Shown: positions 1-5,214 of the stretch, one piece after another
Layout: each line of letters begins with the position of its first letter
How positions within the stretch are numbered: the stretch's first letter is position 1
NCBI GenBank assembly: GCA_900554085.1
Contig: USGA01000068.1
Span: 1-5,214, forward strand
DNA from: an uncultured Clostridia bacterium
GTDB lineage: Bacteria > Bacillota > Clostridia > Christensenellales > CAG-917
Direction of reading: 5' to 3'
DNA: 5,214 nucleotides
Position numbers and translations under genes: made by a program
The notes under the pieces: generated by a model
Told to the model about the DNA's origin: nothing
Database searches by the model: none
The model's input: only the letters and a program-made list of their open reading frames with translations

Positions 1-111
1 CACTTCATCAACGCCGCTCTCACCGACGCGGATATGCAGTACACCTGGGAAGTCGCCGACGAAGCCTACAAGATTGTCAGGAAGAATCACCCCGACGCCA
101 AGTACATCTGA
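1..111 (+). CDS. C-terminal end of a plus-strand CDS; possibly a class III PLP-dependent aminotransferase
   Basis: Frame 1 is open from the left edge to a TGA at 109-111 and gives 36 residues that start HFINAALTDADMQYTWEVAD and end in NHPDAKYI. The gene begins outside the window. The stop lies 9 nt before a hairpin and 49 nt before a strong terminator, as expected for a genuine gene end. The pattern of a hydrophobic stretch, then A-x-TDAD, then a Thr-rich amphipathic helix with A-D-E-A resembles the C-terminal helix of class III aminotransferases (glutamate-1-semialdehyde aminomutase and relatives), whose ends often read like 'AAHTDEDI..T...ADEAF'. That assignment is an inference from a short tail. 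No catalytic residue is in view, because the PLP lysine would lie far upstream. Coding status is fairly sure; the function is tentative. The gene converges on mnmG. Confidence 0.6.
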   Translation, partial: HFINAALTDADMQYTWEVADEAYKIVRKNHPDAKYI

Positions 112-120
112 AGAAATTGA

Positions 121-155
121 CGAGGACCCCCCGAATTCGATTCGGGAAATCCTCG
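121..155 (+). other. Two-part stem-loop just after the plus-strand stop codon
   Basis: The outer stem CGAGGA (121-126) pairs with TCCTCG (150-155). The inner stem CCCGAA (130-135) pairs with TTCGGG (141-146) around the 5-nt loop TTCGA. The internal loop between the stems has 3 nt on each side. No T-run follows on either strand, so it is probably not a terminator by itself. It may protect the 3' end of the mRNA or add to the terminator directly downstream. The base pairing is seen in the sequence; the role is inferred. Confidence 0.55.
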
Positions 156-160
156 TAAAC

Positions 161-188
161 AAAAACCCCGCCGCAAGGCGGGGTTTTT
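161..188. terminator. Bidirectional intrinsic terminator between convergent genes
   Basis: AAAAACCCCGCC (161-172) and GGCGGGGTTTTT (177-188) form a perfect 12-bp inverted repeat around the loop GCAA, a GNRA-type tetraloop when read on the plus strand. Seven G-C pairs are flanked by A5 on one side and T5 on the other, so the transcript from either strand has a GC-rich stem followed by a U-run. It lies 49 nt after the plus-strand stop (111) and 67 nt after the end of mnmG (256), so it can serve both convergent transcripts. It also marks the end of the yidC-khpB-mnmE-mnmG operon. Confidence 0.93.
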
Positions 189-255
189 GCACGGTTCGGT
201 ATTGTTCCGCACGCGCGCATACTCAATTGCGCACGGACAAGCCTAAAACAATTGT

Positions 256-2118
256 TTATTTCTCTCCGTCCTCGTTTCGGGACTTTTTCCCGAGCATAAC
301 TATAAGCACGGCGATATCCGCGGGAGACACTCCCGAAATACGCGACGCCTGCCCGAGATTGAGAGGACGGATTTTGTTCAGTTTCTGCCTCGCCTCTATG
401 CGGAGAGCGGAAACGGTGTTGTAGTCTATATCGGGCGGCAAAATTCTCTCTTCCAGCCTGCGCTGTTCGGCTATTGCCGCCTCCTGTTTTTTCAGATAGC
501 CGGCATAACGCATTTCGACCACGGCGGCCTCGAGCGCTTCGCGCGAACAGGCAAAAGGCAAAACGCCCGCGATATCGTCGGCCGTTACGTAAGGACGTCT
601 TGCGAGGTCGCCTACGGTGAGCCCTTTGCCGAGGTCGCTCTCTTCTCCGCGTTTCATTATTTCTGCCGCCGCTTCGCGCGGTACGGCAAGGGTTGCCGAA
701 GCAATGATTTTTTCGATTTCGGCACGCTTTTTCTCCGTGCGCGCCATTCTCTCCCCGCTGACCAGTCCCGCCGCATAGCCTTTCGCGGTCAATCTCATAT
801 CGGCATTGTCCTGGCGGAGTTTTATTCTGTGCTCCGCGCGCGCGGTCATCATTCTGTAGGGTTCTTCGGTGCCCTTGGTCACAAGGTCGTCTATCAGCAC
901 GCCGATGTACGCTTCGTCGCGGGCAAGCACCAAAGGTTCTCTCCCCTCAAGCGCAAGAGAAGCGTTAAGCCCCGCCATAAGACCTTGCGCCGCCGCCTCC
1001 TCGTAACCGCTGCTGCCGTTTATCTGACCGGCAAGGTAAAGTCCTTTGACCGCCTTGGTTTCCAGCGTAGGCAAAAGTGCGAGCGGGTCTATGCAGTCGT
1101 ATTCGATTGCGTAGGCGTATTTTGCAAAACGGCAATGCTCCAATCCCGGCACGGTGCGGTACATCTTTTCCTGTACGTCGTGCGGAAGCGAACTGCTCAT
1201 ACCCTGAATATACATTTCCTCGCTGTGCAGTCCCTCGGGTTCAACGAAAATCTGGTGCCTTTCCTTGTCGGCAAAGCGCATAACCTTGTCTTCTATCGAC
1301 GGGCAATATCGGGGTCCTATACCGTGAATACTGCCGTTGTACAGGGGACTGCGCGAAATGTTCTCGCGGATAATGCGGTGCGTTTCGGAGTTGGTGTAAG
1401 TCAGCCAGCAAGGCTCCTCTTCGAAAGTGGAGCGCGGCGACATAAAGGAAAAGCGGTCGGTGTTTTCCCCGTGCTGGATTTCCATTTTGCCGAAGTCTAT
1501 GGAATCGCGGTAAATGCGGGCGGGCGTGCCCGTCTTGAACCTCCTCACGGGCAATCCGAGGGAGGCCAGACTGGAGGTAAGTTCGGTTGCGGGCGGGAAT
1601 CCCGACGGTCCCGAAGATTTGGTGTATTCCCCTATTATCAGTTTGCCGCGCAGATAGACTCCCGAACAGACAACGACGGCACGGGCGGAAATCTCCTCGC
1701 CCGAGACCAGCCGCACCCCGCGAACCTCTCCTTCCTCGGAGAGTATATCCGTGGCTTCGCCCTCTTCCACGACGAGATTGTCCGTGGCGCGGAGTACGCC
1801 CAGCATAAGTTCGGAATACAGTTTTTTGTCCTCCTGCCCGCGGAGAGAGAAAACGGCGGGACCTTTGGCGGAATTCAGCATTTTTATCTGCAACAGCGCA
1901 CGGTCCGCGTTAAGCCCCATTTCGCCGCCGAGTGCGTCAATCTCCCTGACCAGGTGCCCTTTAGCGGTGCCGCCTATGGCTGGATTGCACGCCATATACG
2001 CCACGGTGCCGAAAGACATACAAAGCAGAAGGGTGCTGTGCCCCTTCCTTGCCGCGGCAAGTGCCGCTTCCGCTCCGGCGTGTCCCGCGCCCACCACAAC
2101 GACGTCGAATTTTCTCAT
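256..2118 (-). CDS. mnmG: tRNA uridine-5-carboxymethylaminomethyl modification enzyme MnmG (GidA)
   Basis: MnmG is the FAD-containing partner of MnmE. The complex adds the aminomethyl or carboxymethylaminomethyl group at C5 of wobble U34 in tRNAs that read split codon boxes, using methylene-THF and NADH in the cytoplasm. From ATG 2118 the protein has 620 residues, the normal family length. Visible motifs are the FAD-binding GAGHAG (10-15) after a beta-strand rich in Val; CNPAIGG with Cys44; the family signature [11 protein letters not shown] (268-278) with the second conserved Cys272; the second signature [17 protein letters not shown] (363-379); and the C-terminal helical region with GYLKKQ (540-545) and a [14 protein letters not shown] stretch that contributes to tRNA and MnmE binding. 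Start choice: ATGs at 2121 and 2118 are tandem. The second gives the usual M-x-x-F/Y-D-V beginning and better spacing (6 nt) from a weak GTGGG. A TTG at 2133 is also in frame but is unlikely. It overlaps the mnmE stop by 1 nt (4 nt if the first ATG is used), which implies translational coupling. The stop is TAA. The protein looks intact. Confidence 0.97.
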   Translation of the reverse strand: MRKFDVVVVGAGHAGAEAALAAARKGHSTLLLCMSFGTVAYMACNPAIGGTAKGHLVREIDALGGEMGLNADRALLQIKMLNSAKGPAVFSLRGQEDKKLYSELMLGVLRATDNLVVEEGEATDILSEEGEVRGVRLVSGEEISARAVVVCSGVYLRGKLIIGEYTKSSGPSGFPPATELTSSLASLGLPVRRFKTGTPARIYRDSIDFGKMEIQHGENTDRFSFMSPRSTFEEEPCWLTYTNSETHRIIRENISRSPLYNGSIHGIGPRYCPSIEDKVMRFADKERHQIFVEPEGLHSEEMYIQGMSSSLPHDVQEKMYRTVPGLEHCRFAKYAYAIEYDCIDPLALLPTLETKAVKGLYLAGQINGSSGYEEAAAQGLMAGLNASLALEGREPLVLARDEAYIGVLIDDLVTKGTEEPYRMMTARAEHRIKLRQDNADMRLTAKGYAAGLVSGERMARTEKKRAEIEKIIASATLAVPREAAAEIMKRGEESDLGKGLTVGDLARRPYVTADDIAGVLPFACSREALEAAVVEMRYAGYLKKQEAAIAEQRRLEERILPPDIDYNTVSALRIEARQKLNKIRPLNLGQASRISGVSPADIAVLIVMLGKKSRNEDGEK

Positions 2119-3449
2119 CATTTGCCCACGCAAAACTTGGAAAATACACTTTCCACTACCGCCTCGCTTGCAGTGCTTCCCGTTATCTCTCCAAGCGCGT
2201 CATACGCTTCGCGGAGATTGACCAGCACGCAATCGGCAGTATTATTTATATCACCAACAGCACTTTCAAGCGCGTTTTTTGCACGATAAAGTGCCGATAG
2301 GTGTCTTTCTGAGGTTATTATCTCTCCGCCCTGAGTTTTGCCTTCGCGGTACAGCGAAGCAATTGCGTGACGGAGCGCGTCCACTCCCACACCCTCTTTC
2401 GCGCTGACGGCGAAACAGCCGAACATACGCGGGCAGGCGTACGAAGTGAGGTCGCATTTGTTGCGAACCCTGAACACGGGCGTGTCGCCGAAATCGTATT
2501 CACGCCAACCGTCAGCGGTGGTGTCGAGCACAAGCACCACGACGTCGGCGTGTTCGGCGGCCCGACGTGCGCGGGCTATTCCCTCGCTCTCCACAACGTC
2601 GGCACTGTCTCTCAGTCCCGCCGTGTCCACAAGGTTTATTCTGACGCCGTCGCACTCTATGCTGCCCTCCACCGTATCACGGGTAGTTCCCGCAACGGGG
2701 GTGACGATTGCCCTGTTGTCTCCCAGCAAGGCGTTGAACAGAGACGACTTCCCTGCGTTGGGCTCGCCCGCCAGCACCGCAGTTATGCCGTATTTCGCCA
2801 TTCTGCCCTGGCGTGCGGTGGCAAGCAGGGCGTTCACGTCGTCAAGCACAGCGGTGACGTTCTCGGCAAGGGGCGGCAACACTTCGTCCTCTGTCTCCTC
2901 GGGATAATCGAGCACAGCCTCGAGGCCTGTCATCACGTCCAGCAGTCTGGCCTGCACCTTATTTATGGCGCGCGCCACCGAACCGTCCATAAGACGGTAC
3001 GCCGCACGCAATCCCGCAGCGCTTTCGGCATTAATCATATCCGCAACGCCCTCGGCGTCGGCAAGGCTCATTCTTCCCGCCAGAAACGCGCGGCGGGTGA
3101 ATTCCCCGCGCTCCGCCAGACGTGCGCCCTTTCTCAAGCATTCGTCGAGCGCGCCGCGCATTATACGCACGCCGCCGTGCAGGTAAAACTCGACGGTGTC
3201 TTCGCCCGTATATGCTTTCTTTGCGGGGAAATAAACCGCATAACCGCGGTCGCGGAAATCTTCGGCGACGAATTCGCCGAAGTGCATCGTGAGAGGCGAC
3301 GCCGCAAGCGTCTCCCCCGTGCTCTTTCCCGCGGCGGAGCGACAAACGAAAAGGGCATCGGCTATCCCGAGCGCGTCCTCTCCGGACACACGGACAATGC
3401 CGATGCCGCCTGCTCCCGCGGGTGTGGATACAGCCGCGATGGTACTCAT
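2118..3449 (-). CDS. mnmE: tRNA modification GTPase MnmE (TrmE)
   Basis: MnmE is the GTPase and folate-binding partner of MnmG in U34 tRNA modification. It works in the cytoplasm as a dimer whose G domains are driven together by potassium and GTP. The product has 443 residues, slightly under the common 450-460. The N-terminal folate-binding domain starts with the typical [18 protein letters not shown]. It continues with HGG (91-93) and [11 protein letters not shown] (115-125), where the usual FLNG reads FLAG. The inserted G domain carries the P-loop GEPNAGKSS (228-236), including the Asn that in this family helps to bind potassium; GTTRD (254-258); DTAG (275-278); NKCD (330-333); and SAK (349-351). 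The C-terminus is FCVGK (439-443), the variant of the FCIGK motif whose Cys is a hallmark of the family. The ATG at 3449 lies 7 nt after the khpB stop and has a GAGGT ribosome site that overlaps that stop. The TGA stop overlaps the mnmG start. All key residues are present. Confidence 0.97.
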   Translation of the reverse strand: MSTIAAVSTPAGAGGIGIVRVSGEDALGIADALFVCRSAAGKSTGETLAASPLTMHFGEFVAEDFRDRGYAVYFPAKKAYTGEDTVEFYLHGGVRIMRGALDECLRKGARLAERGEFTRRAFLAGRMSLADAEGVADMINAESAAGLRAAYRLMDGSVARAINKVQARLLDVMTGLEAVLDYPEETEDEVLPPLAENVTAVLDDVNALLATARQGRMAKYGITAVLAGEPNAGKSSLFNALLGDNRAIVTPVAGTTRDTVEGSIECDGVRINLVDTAGLRDSADVVESEGIARARRAAEHADVVVLVLDTTADGWREYDFGDTPVFRVRNKCDLTSYACPRMFGCFAVSAKEGVGVDALRHAIASLYREGKTQGGEIITSERHLSALYRAKNALESAVGDINNTADCVLVNLREAYDALGEITGSTASEAVVESVFSKFCVGK

Positions 3450-3453
3450 ACCG

Positions 3454-3458
3454 ACCTC
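3454..3458 (-). promoter_or_regulatory. Ribosome binding site of mnmE
   Basis: On the minus strand the sequence reads TGAGGTCGGT followed by the ATG at 3449. GAGGT is a good Shine-Dalgarno match about 4-5 nt before the start, and it overlaps the TGA stop of khpB (3457-3459). It supports this start codon and suggests that ribosomes finishing khpB restart on mnmE. Confidence 0.7.
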
Positions 3459-4350
3459 AAAACTTTTTCTTGCCGCCGAAACTCTTGAACTTGGGAGGAC
3501 CTGAGGGCTTTTGCTCCTGCTTGACGAAATCGTCGGTGAAGTAGCCCGTATACACTCTGCCGTCGGGCACTTCCTCCTCGTCGGTGCGGGTGCGCTCGCG
3601 TCTGCGGTCGTCGCGGTCGCCTTTGGACGAACGGTTGCGCCTGTCGTCCCTTCCGCCTCTCTCGTCTCTGCCGCGTCTGTCGTCTCTCCTTCCGCCGCGG
3701 GAATCGCGACGGTCTCCGCGTCTGGGTCTGTCCTCGCGCAGTTCCACTCCCTTGGGAATGATGACGACGTACCTTGCGGGTTCCTCGCCTTCGGACACTG
3801 TCTCGGCTATTTCGCTGTCTGCGAGCGCGCTGTGAATGATTCTGCGCTCGAAGGGATTCATCGGCTCGAGAGAAACTTTGCGTCTGGTGCGGTAGGCCTT
3901 CTCTGCCAGTCTGTTGGCAAGCGCTATGAGAGTGTCGCGACGCTTGTTGCGGTAGTTCTCGCAATCGACGGTGAGTTTGCCCGCCGAGGGTTTGACCTGA
4001 TTGAGGTATGTGCGCGCGAGAAACTGAATGGCGTCGAGGACCTCGCCGCGGTATCCGATTGCCGCCCCGCTGTCCTCTCCGTCGATGTCGATGACGATTT
4101 CGCCCTCGTTGCTCTCCACCACCTTGCCGCGGGAGGAAATACCCATAAGAGCAAGGGTGTCGTTGACAAACTCAAGCGCGATATCGGCGTCCGATTCCTT
4201 GACGGTGACGCGCACCTCGGCGTGCTTGAAAAGTCCGCCCTTCTGCAGAACTTCTACGGTGACCTTTTCTCTGTCGACGCCCAGTTCCGCAAGGGCTTTT
4301 TCCACGGCGAGTTCAACGCTGCCCGCCTTAGTTACCACGGATTTTTCCAT
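3457..4350 (-). CDS. khpB: RNA-binding protein KhpB (Jag), Jag_N-KH-R3H with a long Arg/Asp/Gly-rich tail
   Basis: KhpB (also Jag or EloR) is a cytoplasmic RNA-binding protein that in other Bacillota pairs with KhpA and affects cell elongation, division and small-RNA regulation. The product has 297 residues from ATG 4350. Residues 1-52 form the Jag_N domain. About 56-130 is a KH domain with the GxxG loop GYRG (99-102) followed by EVLDAIQFL. About 133-195 is an R3H domain with RRDTLIALANRLAEKA and the R-x3-H motif in ERRIIH (R169, H173), ending in a YVVIIP strand. Most family members stop near here. This one continues for about 98 residues, first rich in Arg, Asp and Gly (about 206-255), then a Glu-rich patch, and a basic aromatic end, KFKSFGGKKKF. 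Start choice: a longer frame to 4401 would run into yidC and has no match to the family, whereas ATG 4350 has an AGGAG and gives the family N-terminus. It sits in the usual place between yidC and mnmE. Confidence 0.93.
   Translation of the reverse strand: MEKSVVTKAGSVELAVEKALAELGVDREKVTVEVLQKGGLFKHAEVRVTVKESDADIALEFVNDTLALMGISSRGKVVESNEGEIVIDIDGEDSGAAIGYRGEVLDAIQFLARTYLNQVKPSAGKLTVDCENYRNKRRDTLIALANRLAEKAYRTRRKVSLEPMNPFERRIIHSALADSEIAETVSEGEEPARYVVIIPKGVELREDRPRRGDRRDSRGGRRDDRRGRDERGGRDDRRNRSSKGDRDDRRRERTRTDEEEVPDGRVYTGYFTDDFVKQEQKPSGPPKFKSFGGKKKF
3625..3699 (-). repeat. Imperfect in-frame tandem duplication in the KhpB tail
   Basis: Two adjacent units encode RGGRRDDRRGRDE (3699-3661) and RGGRDDRRNRSS (3660-3625). 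The DNA also matches: GGCGGAAGG, then AGA present only in the first copy, then GACGACAG, A or G, and CGC. The 3-nt difference keeps the frame. Conservation at the base level as well as the protein level suggests a fairly recent duplication rather than simple compositional bias. Confidence 0.65.
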
Positions 4351-4354
4351 ATTA

Positions 4355-4360
4355 CTCCTA
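4355..4360 (-). promoter_or_regulatory. Ribosome binding site of khpB, overlapping the yidC stop
   Basis: On the minus strand TAGGAG is followed by TAAT and the ATG at 4350. The TAG is the yidC stop codon (4358-4360), and AGGAG is a strong Shine-Dalgarno sequence with a short spacer of 4 nt. It decides the khpB start in favour of 4350 and suggests coupling to yidC translation. Confidence 0.8.
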
Positions 4361-5214
4361 TTTTCCGACCTTGACGAATCCGCCGCCCTGCTTGCGCTCA
4401 TCTCTCTTGTCGAGCAGTTTGTTTACCAACGCGAAGATGAGTTGGAAGACTATTGCGACGAGCGAACTCGTGAAGGTATACAGCGCGAACGCCGCCGAAT
4501 AGAACAGCGCGAAAACGCCTATCATAATCGGCATAAAGATTTGCATCATCTTCATATTCGCCTGCATATTGTCGCCTTTTCCGCCTGCGGTGGGCGGGGG
4601 CGTACCTTGCGATTTTGTGAGAAGTTTCTGGGAGAGGAAACTGAGCGCGACGGAAAGCACGGGAAGAATAAGCAGACCGTTCCACTTGCTTCCGCTGCCG
4701 TAACCCATACCGTCGGCGCCGAGCACCTTGCCCATAACGAGATTGTATTCGTCTTTCATAACGCCCGTGATTTTGGACATCGCGAAACCTTCCTGCCCCG
4801 TGACAACGAGGTAATCGGGCACGCCTTCCTCCCAACTGTCGGGAACGAATACGTTGTGAATCCAGAGGAATTTACGCCTGTTCTGGTTTTCCTCGGAGAA
4901 ATAATGGTCGTAGACCGCCGTCTGCGCTTTGTCGACCGCGGCGGCGTGTGCCTCGGCTTTCTCCGCGGTGAGAGGAAGGTCCTCGTAACTCTCCAGACCC
5001 GCCGCCTCGAGCGCCTCTTTGAGGGAAGCGTTCATCTCGGCTTCGTAGGTCGCCGTGTAGACGTCGTACGATTCCTTGTAGTCGAGTGCGAATTGATAGC
5101 CGACCATCTGACGGAATCCCGCGAACAGCACTATGAACACGATAAGCGTGACGAGAGACGGCAGGCACGCGCCGAGCATGGAGTACTTCTCTTTCTTGTA
5201 GAGAGCCATCTGCT
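4358..5214 (-). CDS. yidC: Membrane protein insertase YidC/Oxa1 family, C-terminal part (5' end outside window)
   Basis: YidC helps to insert and fold proteins in the cytoplasmic membrane, alone or with SecYEG. The frame is open to the right edge. The ATG at 5209 is almost certainly internal: it falls in the cytoplasmic hairpin just before the CLP-containing transmembrane segment (…MALYKKEKYSMLGACLPSL…), which in homologs lies well inside the protein. So TM1, with the conserved groove arginine, is not visible. Counting residues from that Met, membrane segments are at about 12-34, 178-196, 224-244 and 246-264. The conserved FLWIHNVFVPDSW is at 114-126. Residues 41-113 between the first visible TM and this motif are a large acidic, Ala/Glu-rich, probably helical extracytoplasmic insertion. 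Residues 127-175 form another polar loop. The cytoplasmic segment at 197-222 is Pro/Gly-rich and the C-terminus is basic (KRDERKQGGG). There is no sign of a frameshift. It is the first visible gene of the operon. Confidence 0.93.
   Translation of the reverse strand, partial: QMALYKKEKYSMLGACLPSLVTLIVFIVLFAGFRQMVGYQFALDYKESYDVYTATYEAEMNASLKEALEAAGLESYEDLPLTAEKAEAHAAAVDKAQTAVYDHYFSEENQNRRKFLWIHNVFVPDSWEEGVPDYLVVTGQEGFAMSKITGVMKDEYNLVMGKVLGADGMGYGSGSKWNGLLILPVLSVALSFLSQKLLTKSQGTPPPTAGGKGDNMQANMKMMQIFMPIMIGVFALFYSAAFALYTFTSSLVAIVFQLIFALVNKLLDKRDERKQGGGFVKVGK
4871..5089 (-). other. Region coding for the extended extracytoplasmic loop of YidC
   Basis: This stretch encodes about 73 residues between the first visible transmembrane segment and FLWI. 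It is rich in Ala, Glu and Tyr, with heptad-like helical runs around EAEMNASLKEALEAA and KAEAHAAAVDKAQTAV. In the short Bacillus-type YidC proteins this loop is brief. Longer loops occur in some clostridial members, so this is probably lineage-specific. By topology the segment should face outside the membrane. Confidence 0.55.

Noticed and set aside
202..240. Imperfect inverted repeat (TTGT.CCG...GCGC / GCGC..CGG.ACAA) between terminator and mnmG
   Set aside because: It has bulges and mismatches and no T-run on either strand, so it is too weak to call a terminator or structured RNA.
246..257. 12-bp perfect palindrome AAACAATTGTTT overlapping the mnmG stop
   Set aside because: It is AT-rich, has no loop for an RNA hairpin, and there is no second copy or promoter nearby to suggest an operator. 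Probably chance.
829..2289. Long plus-strand open frame (486 codons) opposite mnmG and the end of mnmE
   Set aside because: It is antisense to two well-conserved genes, has no recognisable domain, and its composition (many Arg, His, Gly, Val) is what the GC-rich complementary strand of a coding region produces.
2367..3488. Plus-strand open frame (373 codons) opposite mnmE
   Set aside because: It is a shadow of mnmE: no family motifs, no plausible ribosome site, and all conserved GTPase motifs are on the other strand.
3511..4374. Plus-strand open frame (287 codons) opposite khpB, Val/Ala-rich and membrane-like in places
   Set aside because: The hydrophobic look comes from reading the complement of Asp/Arg/Lys codons. 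The minus strand encodes clear KH and R3H domains.
4351..4401. N-terminal extension of khpB by 17 codons
   Set aside because: It would overlap the 3' end of yidC, encodes a Ser/Arg-rich stretch unlike the family start, and ignores the strong AGGAG placed before ATG 4350.
5207..5209. ATG at 5209 as the true start of yidC
   Set aside because: The frame is still open to the window edge, and homologs align with this Met inside the cytoplasmic hairpin, so the gene begins further upstream.

Overview
The window (about 57% GC by eye) holds a standard housekeeping block from a bacterial chromosome. Nearly all of it is on the minus strand, in the order yidC - khpB (jag) - mnmE - mnmG, reading from high to low coordinates. 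This is the conserved tail of the rpmH-rnpA-yidC-jag-mnmE-mnmG cluster that lies next to the replication origin in many Bacillota. A YidC with no N-terminal periplasmic domain directly upstream of a Jag_N/KH/R3H protein, together with the short intergenic gaps, points to a GC-rich member of the Clostridia. I cannot name a genus from the sequence.

Layout, left to right. Bases 1-111 are the last 36 codons of a plus-strand gene, possibly a class III PLP-dependent aminotransferase. Bases 112-255 are the gap between two convergent genes. It contains a two-part hairpin (121-155) followed by a near-ideal bidirectional intrinsic terminator (161-188) that can end transcription from both sides. Bases 256-2118 are mnmG, 2118-3449 mnmE and 3457-4350 khpB, and 4358 to the right edge is yidC, whose 5' part lies outside the window.

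The four minus-strand genes are packed as one transcription unit. The yidC-khpB and khpB-mnmE gaps are both exactly 7 nt, and in both the Shine-Dalgarno sequence overlaps the previous stop codon. mnmE and mnmG overlap. No promoter for the operon is visible, so it must lie upstream beyond position 5214. MnmE and MnmG together form the enzyme that modifies the wobble uridine (U34) of certain tRNAs. KhpB is an RNA-binding protein and YidC inserts membrane proteins. They share a transcript but not an obvious pathway.

I found no mobile element, CRISPR array, RNA gene, toxin-antitoxin pair or new multi-gene system. The points that stand out are a roughly 98-residue Arg/Asp/Gly-rich tail on KhpB that carries an in-frame tandem duplication, a large acidic extracytoplasmic insertion in YidC, and the absence of rsmG (gidB) at its usual place after mnmG.
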